From: Castellaniella sp.
GTDB lineage: Bacteria; Pseudomonadota; Gammaproteobacteria; Burkholderiales; Burkholderiaceae_B
Direction: 5' to 3'
DNA length: 64,000 bases
Assembly: GCA_019104865.1 (NCBI GenBank)
Contig: JAHRWZ010000062.1
Span: 1 to 64,000 of the forward strand
In this document: positions 39,025-47,506 of the stretch, piece by piece
Numbering within the stretch: position 1 is the first letter of the stretch
Layout: each line of letters starts with the position of its first letter
Program-made: the position numbers and the translations under genes
The notes under the pieces: generated by a model
Told to the model about the DNA's origin: nothing
What the model saw: only the letters and a program-made list of their open reading frames with translations
Databases searched by the model: none

Positions 39025-40188
39025 ATGATTCCCTACGGGCGCCAGGATATCACCCAGGCCGATATGGATGCGGTGCTGGAAGTGTTGCAATCCGACTATC
39101 TTACGCAGGGACCGAAGGTGCCCGCCTTTGAGCAGGCAGTGGCTGCAAAAGTCGGCGCAAGGTATGCCGTGGCCGTCAATAGCGCCACCTCTGCCTTGCA
39201 TGTCGCCTGCTTGGCCTTGGGGCTTGGGCCGGGGGATTGGTTGTGGACGACACCCATCACTTTCGTGGCGTCGGCCAATTGCGCTTTGTATTGCGGGGCC
39301 AAGGTTGATTTTGTCGACATTGATGCGCGGACCTATAACATGGATCCGGCGGCCTTGGAGCACAAGCTGGCACGTGCCGAACGCGAGGGCCGATTGCCCA
39401 AGATCGTCATCCCCGTGCATCTATGTGGCCAGCCCTGTGAGATGGCGGCGATTCATGCCCTCTCCGAGCGCTACGGGTTCAAGATCGTAGAGGACGCCTC
39501 CCATGCGATCGGAGGGAAGTATGGCGGCGAATATATTGGCAATGGTCGCTATAGTGACATTACCGTATTCAGTTTTCATCCGGTCAAGATCATCACGACG
39601 GCCGAAGGCGGGATGGCGGTAACTAACGATGTGGAGCTTGCGGAGCGCATGGCTTTGCTGCGCAGCCACGGTGTGACCCGAGACCCTGCGCGCATGACGC
39701 ATCCGCCCGAGGGGCCGTGGTACTACCAGCAGGTTGCCCTGGGGTTTAACTACCGCATGACGGAGCTTCAAGCCGCCCTGGGCGTGAGTCAATTGCAGCG
39801 CCTGGACGAGTATGTGGCCAAGCGCCATGCGATAGCCGGGCTTTATGACGCGCTGCTGGCGGACTGTCCGGTATCCATCCCTTGGCAGCAACCGGCAGGA
39901 TACTCGGGTTTGCATCTATACGTGATCCGCTTGCGGCTCGAGCGGATGCGGCGCAGCCACCGACAGGTTTTTGAGTCTTTGCGTGCGCAGGGTGTCGGTG
40001 TGAATCTACATTACATTCCGGTACATACCCAGCCATATTACCAAGCGATGGGGTTTGCAGTGGGTGATTATCCGCAGTCCGAGCGCTATTACGCCGAGGC
40101 GATCAGCCTGCCCATGTATGCGACCTTGCAGGAAGCCCAGGTTCAGGACGTGGTCAAGGCAATTGGTTGTGCAGTGGATGGTGCGTGA
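39025..40188 (+). CDS. pseC: UDP-4-amino-4,6-dideoxy-N-acetyl-L-altrosamine transaminase PseC
   Basis: 387-residue DegT/DnrJ-family PLP enzyme. The opening MIPYGRQDITQADMDAVLEVLQSDYLTQGPKVPAFE is typical of PseC. The PLP lysine is in FSFHPVKIITTAEGGM (about residue 192) and the PLP-binding Asp is in IVEDASHAIGGKYGG. It uses glutamate to aminate C4 of the PseB product. It directly follows pseB. Confidence 0.93.
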   Translation: MIPYGRQDITQADMDAVLEVLQSDYLTQGPKVPAFEQAVAAKVGARYAVAVNSATSALHVACLALGLGPGDWLWTTPITFVASANCALYCGAKVDFVDIDARTYNMDPAALEHKLARAEREGRLPKIVIPVHLCGQPCEMAAIHALSERYGFKIVEDASHAIGGKYGGEYIGNGRYSDITVFSFHPVKIITTAEGGMAVTNDVELAERMALLRSHGVTRDPARMTHPPEGPWYYQQVALGFNYRMTELQAALGVSQLQRLDEYVAKRHAIAGLYDALLADCPVSIPWQQPAGYSGLHLYVIRLRLERMRRSHRQVFESLRAQGVGVNLHYIPVHTQPYYQAMGFAVGDYPQSERYYAEAISLPMYATLQEAQVQDVVKAIGCAVDGA

Positions 40189-40191
40189 GCC

Positions 40192-41259
40192 ATGTCTGAC
40201 AATTTTGATGTCACGCTGGGCTGGTTGAAGGAACGGTTTCGAGCTGGTAATTTGCAGGCGGATTTTCGCCAGGCGAACGTGCAACGCTATCGGGAGGCCT
40301 TCGAGCGCGGGGAGTACCGTATGGTGGATTACGATCCACTGATGCTCGATTATCAGATTGCCTATATGAGAAGCGCTGATTGGGCGGTAGAGGACTGTTC
40401 CGTCACTTTGCTGCATGATGGACGCGCGGCTGCTGTGTGCCCCCTGCTTGTATTTTTCAAGGGGCAAGAGGCCTTGTTGTCATCCAGCACGACGGACGTC
40501 TTTCCGCCCTTGTTCATTGCCGGCGTGGCTGGGAGCGTCAGAAAGCGTCTGACTAAGGGTTGGCTGGATGTGGTACGACAGTTGGCAACGCGAGCGGGTG
40601 CTGCGGATTGGCGCAGCCTGGAGGCTTTTCGTAATCAGCAAGGCTTGAGCGACTGGCATCATCTGCTGATGGCCGATGGGGCGCGGCTGACAGTCGCCCA
40701 TGATTGGTATGTGGATCTGTCGCTGGATATGGCGGACATCAAGGCGGGTTTTCGCACGAGCTATAAGTCGTTGATCAATAAAGCCGAGCGTCTCTGGCAG
40801 GTCAAGGTGGTCAGTGGCCGAGGCGACAAGGCTCTGTGGGAAGCATTCCATGCACTGCATGCGCTTGTTGCCGGCAGGCAGACGCGCTCGCAGGCGACGT
40901 GGGATCTGCAGTGGGATACGGTGATCCAGGAGCGTGGATTTTTGGTTTGCTTATTTGACGTCGCGAGCCGCATGGTGGGTGGGGGGTACTTTCATTTCAC
41001 GCCTGATGAAGCGGTTTATGCCGTGGGTGCCTATGATCGTGCGCTTTTTGACAAACCCTTGGGTCATGCCGTGCAGTATCGTGCAATCCAGGAATTGAGG
41101 TCCAGGGGAATTCGCTGGTATCGGATCGGCAGGCAGTGCTACGCGGCTGATACGCCCGCTCCATCTGATAAAGAGTGCGCGATCTCCAGTTTCAAGAGCG
41201 GGTTTGCCACCCATCTTTTTCCTGTCTTTAGGACACTGAATCATGCCACCCTCTCGTGA
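40192..41259 (+). CDS. FemAB/GNAT-fold acyltransferase-like protein
   Basis: 355 residues. The core resembles the FemAB/BioF2-type double-GNAT fold: FRTSYKSLINKAERLWQVKVVSGRGDKALWEAFHALHALVAGRQTRSQATWDLQ, then GYFHFTPDEAVYAVGAYDRALF and GHAVQYRAIQELRSRGIRWYRIG. Members add amino acids from aminoacyl-tRNA or act as acyltransferases. Its position between pseC and the sugar-tailoring genes suggests N-acylation, possibly with an amino acid, of a sugar intermediate. The real donor and acceptor are unknown. It overlaps the next gene by 17 bases. Confidence 0.68.
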   Translation: MSDNFDVTLGWLKERFRAGNLQADFRQANVQRYREAFERGEYRMVDYDPLMLDYQIAYMRSADWAVEDCSVTLLHDGRAAAVCPLLVFFKGQEALLSSSTTDVFPPLFIAGVAGSVRKRLTKGWLDVVRQLATRAGAADWRSLEAFRNQQGLSDWHHLLMADGARLTVAHDWYVDLSLDMADIKAGFRTSYKSLINKAERLWQVKVVSGRGDKALWEAFHALHALVAGRQTRSQATWDLQWDTVIQERGFLVCLFDVASRMVGGGYFHFTPDEAVYAVGAYDRALFDKPLGHAVQYRAIQELRSRGIRWYRIGRQCYAADTPAPSDKECAISSFKSGFATHLFPVFRTLNHATLS

Positions 41260-41972
41260 GAACCCATCGACCAGCGTCTCGATTGCGCAGTTCGATCAGG
41301 CCTATAGTCAGAAGGGGCTGGCGTCGCAAAGGATGTATCCCAATGAGGCGATGGTGCAGTTTGTCCTGGGCCGGTTTGGCGGTCTGGCGCAGGAAGAGCG
41401 CCGGCTAGTGCGGATTCTGGAGGTCGGGTGTGGGTCTGGAGCCAATCTGTGGATGCTTGCCAAAGAGGGTTTCGACGTCTATGGTCTGGATGCCTCGGCA
41501 ACGGGCCTGGCCTTGGCCCAGACGCATCTTGCGCAAAAATGGGGAGTGGGGGCGAAATTGACTGTTGGCGACTTCACGCGATTGCCCTATCCGGATCGTT
41601 TCTTTGATGCGGTGGTTGATGTAGTGAGTCTGCAGCACCTGAATTTGCAGGATGCCGCTGTGGCGTTGTCAGAGATTGCCCGGGTGCTGAAGCCTAAGGC
41701 GGGCTTTTTTAGCTATCGCCTGTCCGATCAGTCCTGCATGTACTTGCGCAACGCGTTGCCGCTGCTTGACGCGGCGACGGTACAAAATATTCCATCACCA
41801 TTACCTTTGGCCAATAATGGACCCACCTCGTTTGTGGTGGCCGGCATTGGCGCGTCATCTGTACGGCCAGGCAGGGCTTTCCGTCGGGTCGGTCCAGATT
41901 GTCGGCAGAACCTACGCGTCAGGCGATTTTGTAGAGTATCTGGCGATTGAAGCGAGTTCACGCCTAGCTTGA
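41243..41972 (+). pseudogene. SAM-dependent methyltransferase with a frameshift
   Basis: The first about 195 residues form a normal class I methyltransferase: LVRILEVGCGSGANLWMLAKEGFDVYGLDAS (motif I and acidic loop), FFDAVVDVVSLQHL (motif II), and LKPKAGFFSYRLSD. After NNGPTSF (about base 41833) the frame continues as Arg-rich nonsense to a stop at 41950. Reading with one base skipped gives WWPALARHLYGQAGLSVGSVQIVGRTYASGDFVEYLAIEAS and a stop at 41972, which looks genuine. So one extra base lies near 41831-41837. It may be a real mutation or a sequencing error; there is no long homopolymer to favour slippage. Confidence 0.72.
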
Positions 41973-41976
41973 GGGG

Positions 41977-42873
41977 ATGCTGATGATATCGCGCGCGGCT
42001 TCAAAAATCGCCTTGGGTGGCGCACAGTTTGGCTTGCGCTATGGGGTGGCCAACACTGTGGGCAAGCCGGATCTATCCACCGTCGGTGCGATCCTGGCGC
42101 GTGCCCGTGCTGGTGGGATCCGGTCGTTGGACACGGCGATCGCCTATGGGGATAGCGAACAGGTGCTGGGTGCCATCGGAGTGTCCGACTTCAGGATCAT
42201 CAGCAAATTGCCACAGATCCCGGAGCATGACGACATGAATGTGTCTGCGTGGGTTTCCTCACAAATTTCGGGCTCCCTGGCTCGACTGAAGGTGAGTCAT
42301 CTGGATGGCTTGTTGCTTCATCGCCCTGGCCAGTTGCTCTCTTCGATGGGAGAGCGGCTATACCGCGCACTGCAGGAGCAGGTCGCTCGAGGACGGGTGC
42401 GTCGGATTGGGGTCTCTATCTATGAGCCCTCTGAGTTGGATTGGCTGATACCGCGCTTCGCGCTGGACCTTGTCCAAGCACCGCTCAATCTGTGGGATGC
42501 TCGGCTGGAAGTGTCCGGGTGGCGCAGTCGGCTACAAAGCATGGGAATTGCCTTGCATGTGCGTTCCGTGTTCCTGCAGGGGCTGCTGTTGATGCCGGAT
42601 GCACGGCGCCCCGCCTATTTTGAGCGGTGGGCAGCGCTATGGGCCGCATGGCGCGGCTGGCTGGATGAGCATCGCCTTACCCCCCTGCAGGCGTGCCTAC
42701 GGTATGCGCTGCACGCCGAGGGTGTCGAGCGGGCTGTCCTGGGTGTGGACAGTGTGGGGCAATTGGATGAAATTTTGGCCATTGCTGACGAAGGGCCCGT
42801 ACCTCCTAGTTATCGGGCCCTGCAGACGCAGGATGCCGCGCTCTTGAATCCTTCTCTCTGGAAGCTCGAATGA
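41977..42873 (+). CDS. Aldo/keto reductase
   Basis: 298-residue NAD(P)H-dependent reductase with the full catalytic tetrad: Asp52 and Tyr57 in SLDTAIAYGDSE, Lys77 in IISKLPQ and His115 in LLLHRPGQ. The barrel starts KIALGGAQFGLRYGVAN, a form common in nonulosonate and other glycan clusters. A second ATG lies two codons in. The stop overlaps the next gene by four bases (ATGA). It probably reduces a keto-sugar or a modified side chain; the substrate is unknown. Confidence 0.85.
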   Translation: MLMISRAASKIALGGAQFGLRYGVANTVGKPDLSTVGAILARARAGGIRSLDTAIAYGDSEQVLGAIGVSDFRIISKLPQIPEHDDMNVSAWVSSQISGSLARLKVSHLDGLLLHRPGQLLSSMGERLYRALQEQVARGRVRRIGVSIYEPSELDWLIPRFALDLVQAPLNLWDARLEVSGWRSRLQSMGIALHVRSVFLQGLLLMPDARRPAYFERWAALWAAWRGWLDEHRLTPLQACLRYALHAEGVERAVLGVDSVGQLDEILAIADEGPVPPSYRALQTQDAALLNPSLWKLE

Positions 42874-44897
42874 AAGTTGTGGCCATCGTGCAGGCGCGCA
42901 TGGGCTCCACGCGTCTGCCTGGCAAGGTCATGAAGCCCATTGGTGGCGTGCCCATGATCGAGGTGTTGCTCGCGCGCCTTGCGCGGGCCCGGCGCCTCAA
43001 TCAGATCATGGTCGCGACTTCCACGGATCTTCGGAACCTCGCCTTGCGCGATCATGTCCAAAGGCTTGGCTATGCCTGCTTTGTAGGTAGCGAGCAGGAT
43101 GTCCTGCACCGCTATCTGCAGGCAGCCCGTCAGGCTCAGGCCGATGTGGTGGTGCGCGTTACGGGGGATTGTCCCTTGATCGATCCAGAGGTAGTCGATG
43201 CGGTGATCGACCGATTTTTTGCCCAACAGCTGGATTACGTCAGCAATGTCAGTCCCGCCACCTATCCGGATGGCTTGGATACGGAAGTGTTCACGCGAGA
43301 GGCGCTGGAGCGTGCCGCGCGCGAATCCACCGATCCATTTGACCATGAGCATGTCACGCCCTATCTGCGTCGTCCAGGGTTGTTTCGGACCGACGCCGTC
43401 TGTCATGAGAAGGACCTTTCAGGGCTGCGTTGGACGGTCGATGAGCCCGCGGATCTTGAAGTCGTGACGCAGGTGTTCAGGCACTTTTCTCCGGATATCC
43501 ATTTTTCCTGGCGACAGGTCGTGGCGCTGCAGGACGCGCACCCCGAACTGTTTGCCGCCAATCAGACTATCGAACGTAACGAGGGAGCCACCATGGGCAC
43601 CGGCCAGAAACTATGGAAGCGGGCAAAGCAGATTATTCCCGGGGGCAATATGCTGTTGTCCAAGCGGGCCGAGATGTTTCTGCCGGATCAGTGGCCCGCA
43701 TATTTCAGCAAGGCCTCGGGATGCCGCGTCTGGGATATGGATGGTCGCGAGTACATCGACATGTCGATCATGGGTATCGGTACCAATACTCTGGGCTATG
43801 GTCATCCTGAAGTGGATGACGCAGTGCGCCAAGTCATCGACCAGGGCAATATGTCGACCTTCAACGCGCCCGAGGAAGTCTATCTGGCCGAGCGTCTGGT
43901 GGCATTACACCCCTGGGCTGATATGGTGCGCTTTGCCCGTACGGGCGGCGAGGCTAATGCGGTGGCGATCCGTATTGCGCGAGCGGCAACTGGCAAGGAC
44001 AAGGTGGCGATTTGCGGTTATCACGGCTGGCATGACTGGTATCTGTCGGCCAATCTGGGCGATGAAACCCACTTGGCCGGACACTTGTTGCCCGGCCTGG
44101 AGCCCAAGGGTGTGCCAGCAGGCTTGCGGGGGACAACGCTGCCGTTTAACTATAACGATTTTCCAGGCTTGGAAGCCTTGGTGCGTGATCATGATGTGGG
44201 CGTGATCAAGATGGAAGTCTCGCGCAATATGGGCCCCAAGGATAATTTCCTGCACAAGGTGCGTAGGCTTGCCAGCGATCATGGCATCGTGCTGATTTTC
44301 GATGAGTGCACGTCGGGGTTCCGGCAGACCTTTGGCGGTTTGCACAAGCTCTATGGCGTGGAGCCAGACATGGCGATGTTTGGCAAGACACTGGGTAATG
44401 GCTATGCAGTGACGGCCACAATCGGTCGCCGCGAGGTCATGGAAGCGGCACAAACCACTTTTATTAGCAGCACCTTCTGGACGGAGCGCATCGGTTCGGT
44501 CGCGGGTCTGAAGACGTTGGAAGTCATGGAGCGTGTGAAGTCCTGGGAGACCATTACCAGGATCGGGCTGCAAGTTCGGGAGCAATGGCAGGCGTTGGCC
44601 GACAAGCACGGTTTGAAGATCAATCACTGGGGATTGCCGGCTTTAACAGGGTATACCTTTGAGAGCCCACACGCGCTGCAATACAAGACGCTTGTGACCC
44701 AGGAAATGCTTGCTAAAGGCTTCCTGGCGGGCAACAGCTGTTACACGTGTGTTGCCCATACGCCGGAGATAGTCGACGCTTATTTTGACGCGCTTGATCC
44801 CGTGTTCGGACTGATCAGAGAGTGCGAGGATGGGCGTGATGTCGAGGCCTTGTTACAAGGGCCTGTTTGCCATGCCGGCTTCAAGCGTTTGAATTGA
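42870..44897 (+). CDS. Fusion: SpsF-like cytidylyltransferase + class III aminotransferase
   Basis: 675 residues in two parts. Residues 1-230 are an SpsF/NeuA-type CTP transferase (VAIVQARMGSTRLPGKVMKPIGG, VRVTGDCPLIDPEVVD). Residues 242-675 are a glutamate-1-semialdehyde-aminomutase-like PLP aminotransferase (KLWKRAKQIIPGGNMLLSKR, FARTGGEANAVAIRIARAATGKD, DECTSGFR, PLP Lys in MFGKTLGNGYAV). The first part may make the CMP-activated nonulosonic acid, since no classical PseF is present. The second would aminate a keto-sugar or a side chain. At 43593 an in-frame ATG with GAGGGAG five bases upstream could also start the aminotransferase alone. Overlaps the aldo/keto reductase gene (ATGA). Confidence 0.87.
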   Translation: MKVVAIVQARMGSTRLPGKVMKPIGGVPMIEVLLARLARARRLNQIMVATSTDLRNLALRDHVQRLGYACFVGSEQDVLHRYLQAARQAQADVVVRVTGDCPLIDPEVVDAVIDRFFAQQLDYVSNVSPATYPDGLDTEVFTREALERAARESTDPFDHEHVTPYLRRPGLFRTDAVCHEKDLSGLRWTVDEPADLEVVTQVFRHFSPDIHFSWRQVVALQDAHPELFAANQTIERNEGATMGTGQKLWKRAKQIIPGGNMLLSKRAEMFLPDQWPAYFSKASGCRVWDMDGREYIDMSIMGIGTNTLGYGHPEVDDAVRQVIDQGNMSTFNAPEEVYLAERLVALHPWADMVRFARTGGEANAVAIRIARAATGKDKVAICGYHGWHDWYLSANLGDETHLAGHLLPGLEPKGVPAGLRGTTLPFNYNDFPGLEALVRDHDVGVIKMEVSRNMGPKDNFLHKVRRLASDHGIVLIFDECTSGFRQTFGGLHKLYGVEPDMAMFGKTLGNGYAVTATIGRREVMEAAQTTFISSTFWTERIGSVAGLKTLEVMERVKSWETITRIGLQVREQWQALADKHGLKINHWGLPALTGYTFESPHALQYKTLVTQEMLAKGFLAGNSCYTCVAHTPEIVDAYFDALDPVFGLIRECEDGRDVEALLQGPVCHAGFKRLN

Positions 44898-44927
44898 CCG
44901 GGCCCGATGCGTGATCAGGCACCAGCC

Positions 44928-46043
44928 ATGAGAGTTGTATTTCGTACGGATGCTTCGCTGGAGATCGGCACGGGCCACGTCATGCGTTGCCTAACCCTGG
45001 CAGATGCGCTCGTCGCAGGAGGAGCCACCTGTCAGTTCATCTGTCGTGCACATCCAGGAAATTTAGCTGATCTGATTCGTCAGCACGGCTTCACTGTGCA
45101 TCTTCTGCCGCTCGATGGCAACTGGGTCCTGCATGATCAGTCGGTCCCTGTTCATGCTGCGTGGTTGGGTGCTGATTGGCAAACAGATGCTGAGCAATCA
45201 CTGCATGCGTTGCGTGGCATGGCATGTGACTGGCTAATTGTCGATCATTATGCTCTGGATAAGGATTGGGAATTGGCGCTCAAGCCTTGTTCTCGGCGCT
45301 TGATGGTTATAGACGACCTCGCTGATCGTGTTCACGTGTGTGATCTGCTGTTGGATCAGAATTGGCATGGAAGCCAGACCCCTTGCCGCTACGACGCGGT
45401 GCTTGCTCCCACCGTGATCCGATTGCTGGGTCCTGAATATGCGTTGTTGAAGTCTGAATACGGTCAGTTGCGATCCCTCATGCCTCCGCGGGATGGCCAG
45501 GTGCAACGAGTATTAATCTTTATGGGTGGTAGTGACCCGCATAATCAGACAGCCAAAGTGCTTCGGGCGCTTATGGTCGAGGAACTATCAGGGTTGACGG
45601 TGGACGTGGTGGTCGGTGCCAACCATCCCGACCCATTAGGATTAGCGGCCTTGGTGTCGGCTAGGCATGCCACCATATTGCACAGGGATCTTCCAAGCTT
45701 GGCCGGCCTGATGGCGCGTGCAGATTTGATGATCAGTGCGGGAGGGGCTACTACCTGGGAGCGCATGTGCCTTGGCTTGCCGGGCTTGGTGATCAGTATT
45801 GCTGATAACCAAATAGCGATCCAGCGGGCGTTGGCGGGGGATGGGTACTGTAAGTATCTTGGCGTAATGTGCCAAGTTGACATGGGTGTGATTATAGATG
45901 CTGTACGGTGGGCTATCAGGCATCAATCTGAGTTAATCCAACAAAGTGAGTCATGTCAGAAACTGGTTGGTGGCTCCGGCACAATTCACGTGGTGAAACA
46001 CATACGAGAAATTAGCGGCTATGTCTTTGCGTCCCTTGGCTGA
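44928..46043 (+). CDS. pseG: UDP-2,4-diacetamido-2,4,6-trideoxy-beta-L-altropyranose hydrolase PseG
   Basis: About 371-residue GT-B-fold hydrolase that releases UDP in pseudaminic acid synthesis. The opening RVVFRTDASLEIGTGHVMRCLTLADAL holds the catalytic His of the G-x-GHxMR motif, and MISAGGATTWERMCLGLPGLVI is the UDP-binding region. Family alignment favours the ATG at 44928; an in-frame ATG at 44907 would add seven residues, and neither has a clear ribosome site. The 3' end overlaps pseH by 23 bases. Confidence 0.9.
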   Translation: MRVVFRTDASLEIGTGHVMRCLTLADALVAGGATCQFICRAHPGNLADLIRQHGFTVHLLPLDGNWVLHDQSVPVHAAWLGADWQTDAEQSLHALRGMACDWLIVDHYALDKDWELALKPCSRRLMVIDDLADRVHVCDLLLDQNWHGSQTPCRYDAVLAPTVIRLLGPEYALLKSEYGQLRSLMPPRDGQVQRVLIFMGGSDPHNQTAKVLRALMVEELSGLTVDVVVGANHPDPLGLAALVSARHATILHRDLPSLAGLMARADLMISAGGATTWERMCLGLPGLVISIADNQIAIQRALAGDGYCKYLGVMCQVDMGVIIDAVRWAIRHQSELIQQSESCQKLVGGSGTIHVVKHIREISGYVFASLG

Positions 46044-46581
46044 AGCCGATCTAACCATGATATTGCCCTGGCGAAATACGCCGATAGTCCGTCGGGCGAT
46101 GTATACGCATCATGAAATTAGTTTAGAAGAGCATTATTCTTGGTTTGGTAAATTAAAAAGCGATCCTAGCGCTTATTGGTTTCTCTATGGGGATATTAAT
46201 GGCCAGCCCAGGGGTGTCATCTATCTAACTCAGGTGGATCGCCGTCAAGGCACCGCCTTCTGGGGGTTCTACGCGAGTCCGGATGCACCATTAGGTACCG
46301 GAATGCATATGTCAATAGAGGCAGTAGATCTCGCATTCTATGATATGGGGTTGCGTAAGCTGAATGCCGAAATTCTTGCTAACAATCATCGCTCACTTAG
46401 AATGCATAGAAATGTTGGATTTGTTGAAGAGGGGCTGTTTCGAGAGCAACACTTTGATGGGGAATCCTACGTTGATGTATATCGTCTCGGCATGCTGGCA
46501 AGTGAATGGACAATGTGTCGGGTGCGGTTGTTGGGGCGCATTCACGAGTTCGGTTCGAATTCACCAACGAAAGTTTGCTGA
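46021..46581 (+). CDS. pseH: Pseudaminic acid pathway N-acetyltransferase PseH
   Basis: 186-residue GNAT acetyltransferase that acetylates the 4-amino group of the PseC product. SLRPLAEADLTMILPWRNTPIVRRAMYTHHEISLEEHYSWF is the usual PseH start, and GTGMHMSIEAVDLAFYDMGLRKLNAEILANNHRSLRMHRNVGFVEEG carries the acetyl-CoA site. It starts inside the pseG 3' end. A gap of 145 bases to the formyltransferase gene follows, AT-rich and without evident signals. Confidence 0.88.
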   Translation: MSLRPLAEADLTMILPWRNTPIVRRAMYTHHEISLEEHYSWFGKLKSDPSAYWFLYGDINGQPRGVIYLTQVDRRQGTAFWGFYASPDAPLGTGMHMSIEAVDLAFYDMGLRKLNAEILANNHRSLRMHRNVGFVEEGLFREQHFDGESYVDVYRLGMLASEWTMCRVRLLGRIHEFGSNSPTKVC

Positions 46582-46726
46582 TTCAGGTACCCAATTCTTG
46601 CGATTGAGGTTTTCATATTCTTGCTCAAGGATAATGGACTCTCGTTTGAGAAATAGAAAGAAAAAGTGGAATTTGACGGCCGTATGCAATCATGGTTAAT
46701 GGGTATCTAAATTCTGTCGCGAGGCT

Positions 46727-47452
46727 ATGTTGAAGATGCGAAGTTATGATGGTCAAGATCCTGCGGTGGGTCAGTCGACATCTTTTGTGATTGCGACATC
46801 TCGTCCGTGGAACGAAGGAATCGCTCGACGTCTCGAAAAAAAGACGGGTCATACTTTCCATATTATTACAAAAAAAGAAGATCTAACGCCTCAGTACCTG
46901 ATTGATATTAAGCCGCGCTACATATTTTTTCCCCATTGGTCACATATAATTCCTGCTGAAATTTATGATCAGTACGAGTGCGTCATATTTCATATGACTG
47001 ATCTGCCTTATGGTCGTGGGGGCAGCCCCTTGCAGAATCTTATTGTGCGTGGTCACCGTGAAACGCAGATTAGCGCTTTACGATGTGTTGAGAGTCTGGA
47101 TGCGGGGCCTGTATACATGAAACGCCCTCTGCGCTTAGAGGGTGCGGCTTCAGAAATATTCTCTCGAGCAGCTCGGATTATCGCGGATATGATCGAAGAG
47201 CTGATTCGAGAACAGCCTGAGCCTAGAGCGCAGGAAGGTGTCGTGACGATTTTTGCGCGCCGCACGCCAGCAGAGAGTAATCTCGCTCACGCACACATCA
47301 CAGACCTGAACGATTTCTTTGATTTCATTAGGATGCTCGACGCTAAAGGTTATCCAAGGGCGTTTATAGATTTGCATGGTTATAGAATCGAGCTATCTCG
47401 TGTTCGGTTGGGGCGGGATAAGTTGGTTGGCACGTTCGTTATCAGTAGATAG
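46727..47452 (+). CDS. Formyltransferase-family protein (PseJ-like)
   Basis: 241 residues with the formyltransferase core: FFPHWSHIIPAEIYDQYECVIFHMTDLPYGRGGSPLQNLI, corresponding to the N-H-SLLP-x-GxGxxP catalytic region of 10-formyl-tetrahydrofolate enzymes, then ISALRCVESLDAGPVYMKRPLRL. The unusual HMTDLPYGRGG form matches the branch found in nonulosonic acid clusters (PseJ type), which formylates an amino-sugar. The start could be Met1 or Met4. It lies between pseH and pseI, so it may compete with, or complement, PseH acetylation. Confidence 0.82.
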   Translation: MLKMRSYDGQDPAVGQSTSFVIATSRPWNEGIARRLEKKTGHTFHIITKKEDLTPQYLIDIKPRYIFFPHWSHIIPAEIYDQYECVIFHMTDLPYGRGGSPLQNLIVRGHRETQISALRCVESLDAGPVYMKRPLRLEGAASEIFSRAARIIADMIEELIREQPEPRAQEGVVTIFARRTPAESNLAHAHITDLNDFFDFIRMLDAKGYPRAFIDLHGYRIELSRVRLGRDKLVGTFVISR

Positions 47453-47506
47453 TGTGTCCCAAATTTCACTCTGAAGCGCGTTAATATAAATCAGACTAAT
47501 GATATT

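Noticed and set aside
40383-40390. Another GGCGGTAG
   Set aside because: Within the FemAB-like coding region, not in a leader, and the following bases do not fit ops.
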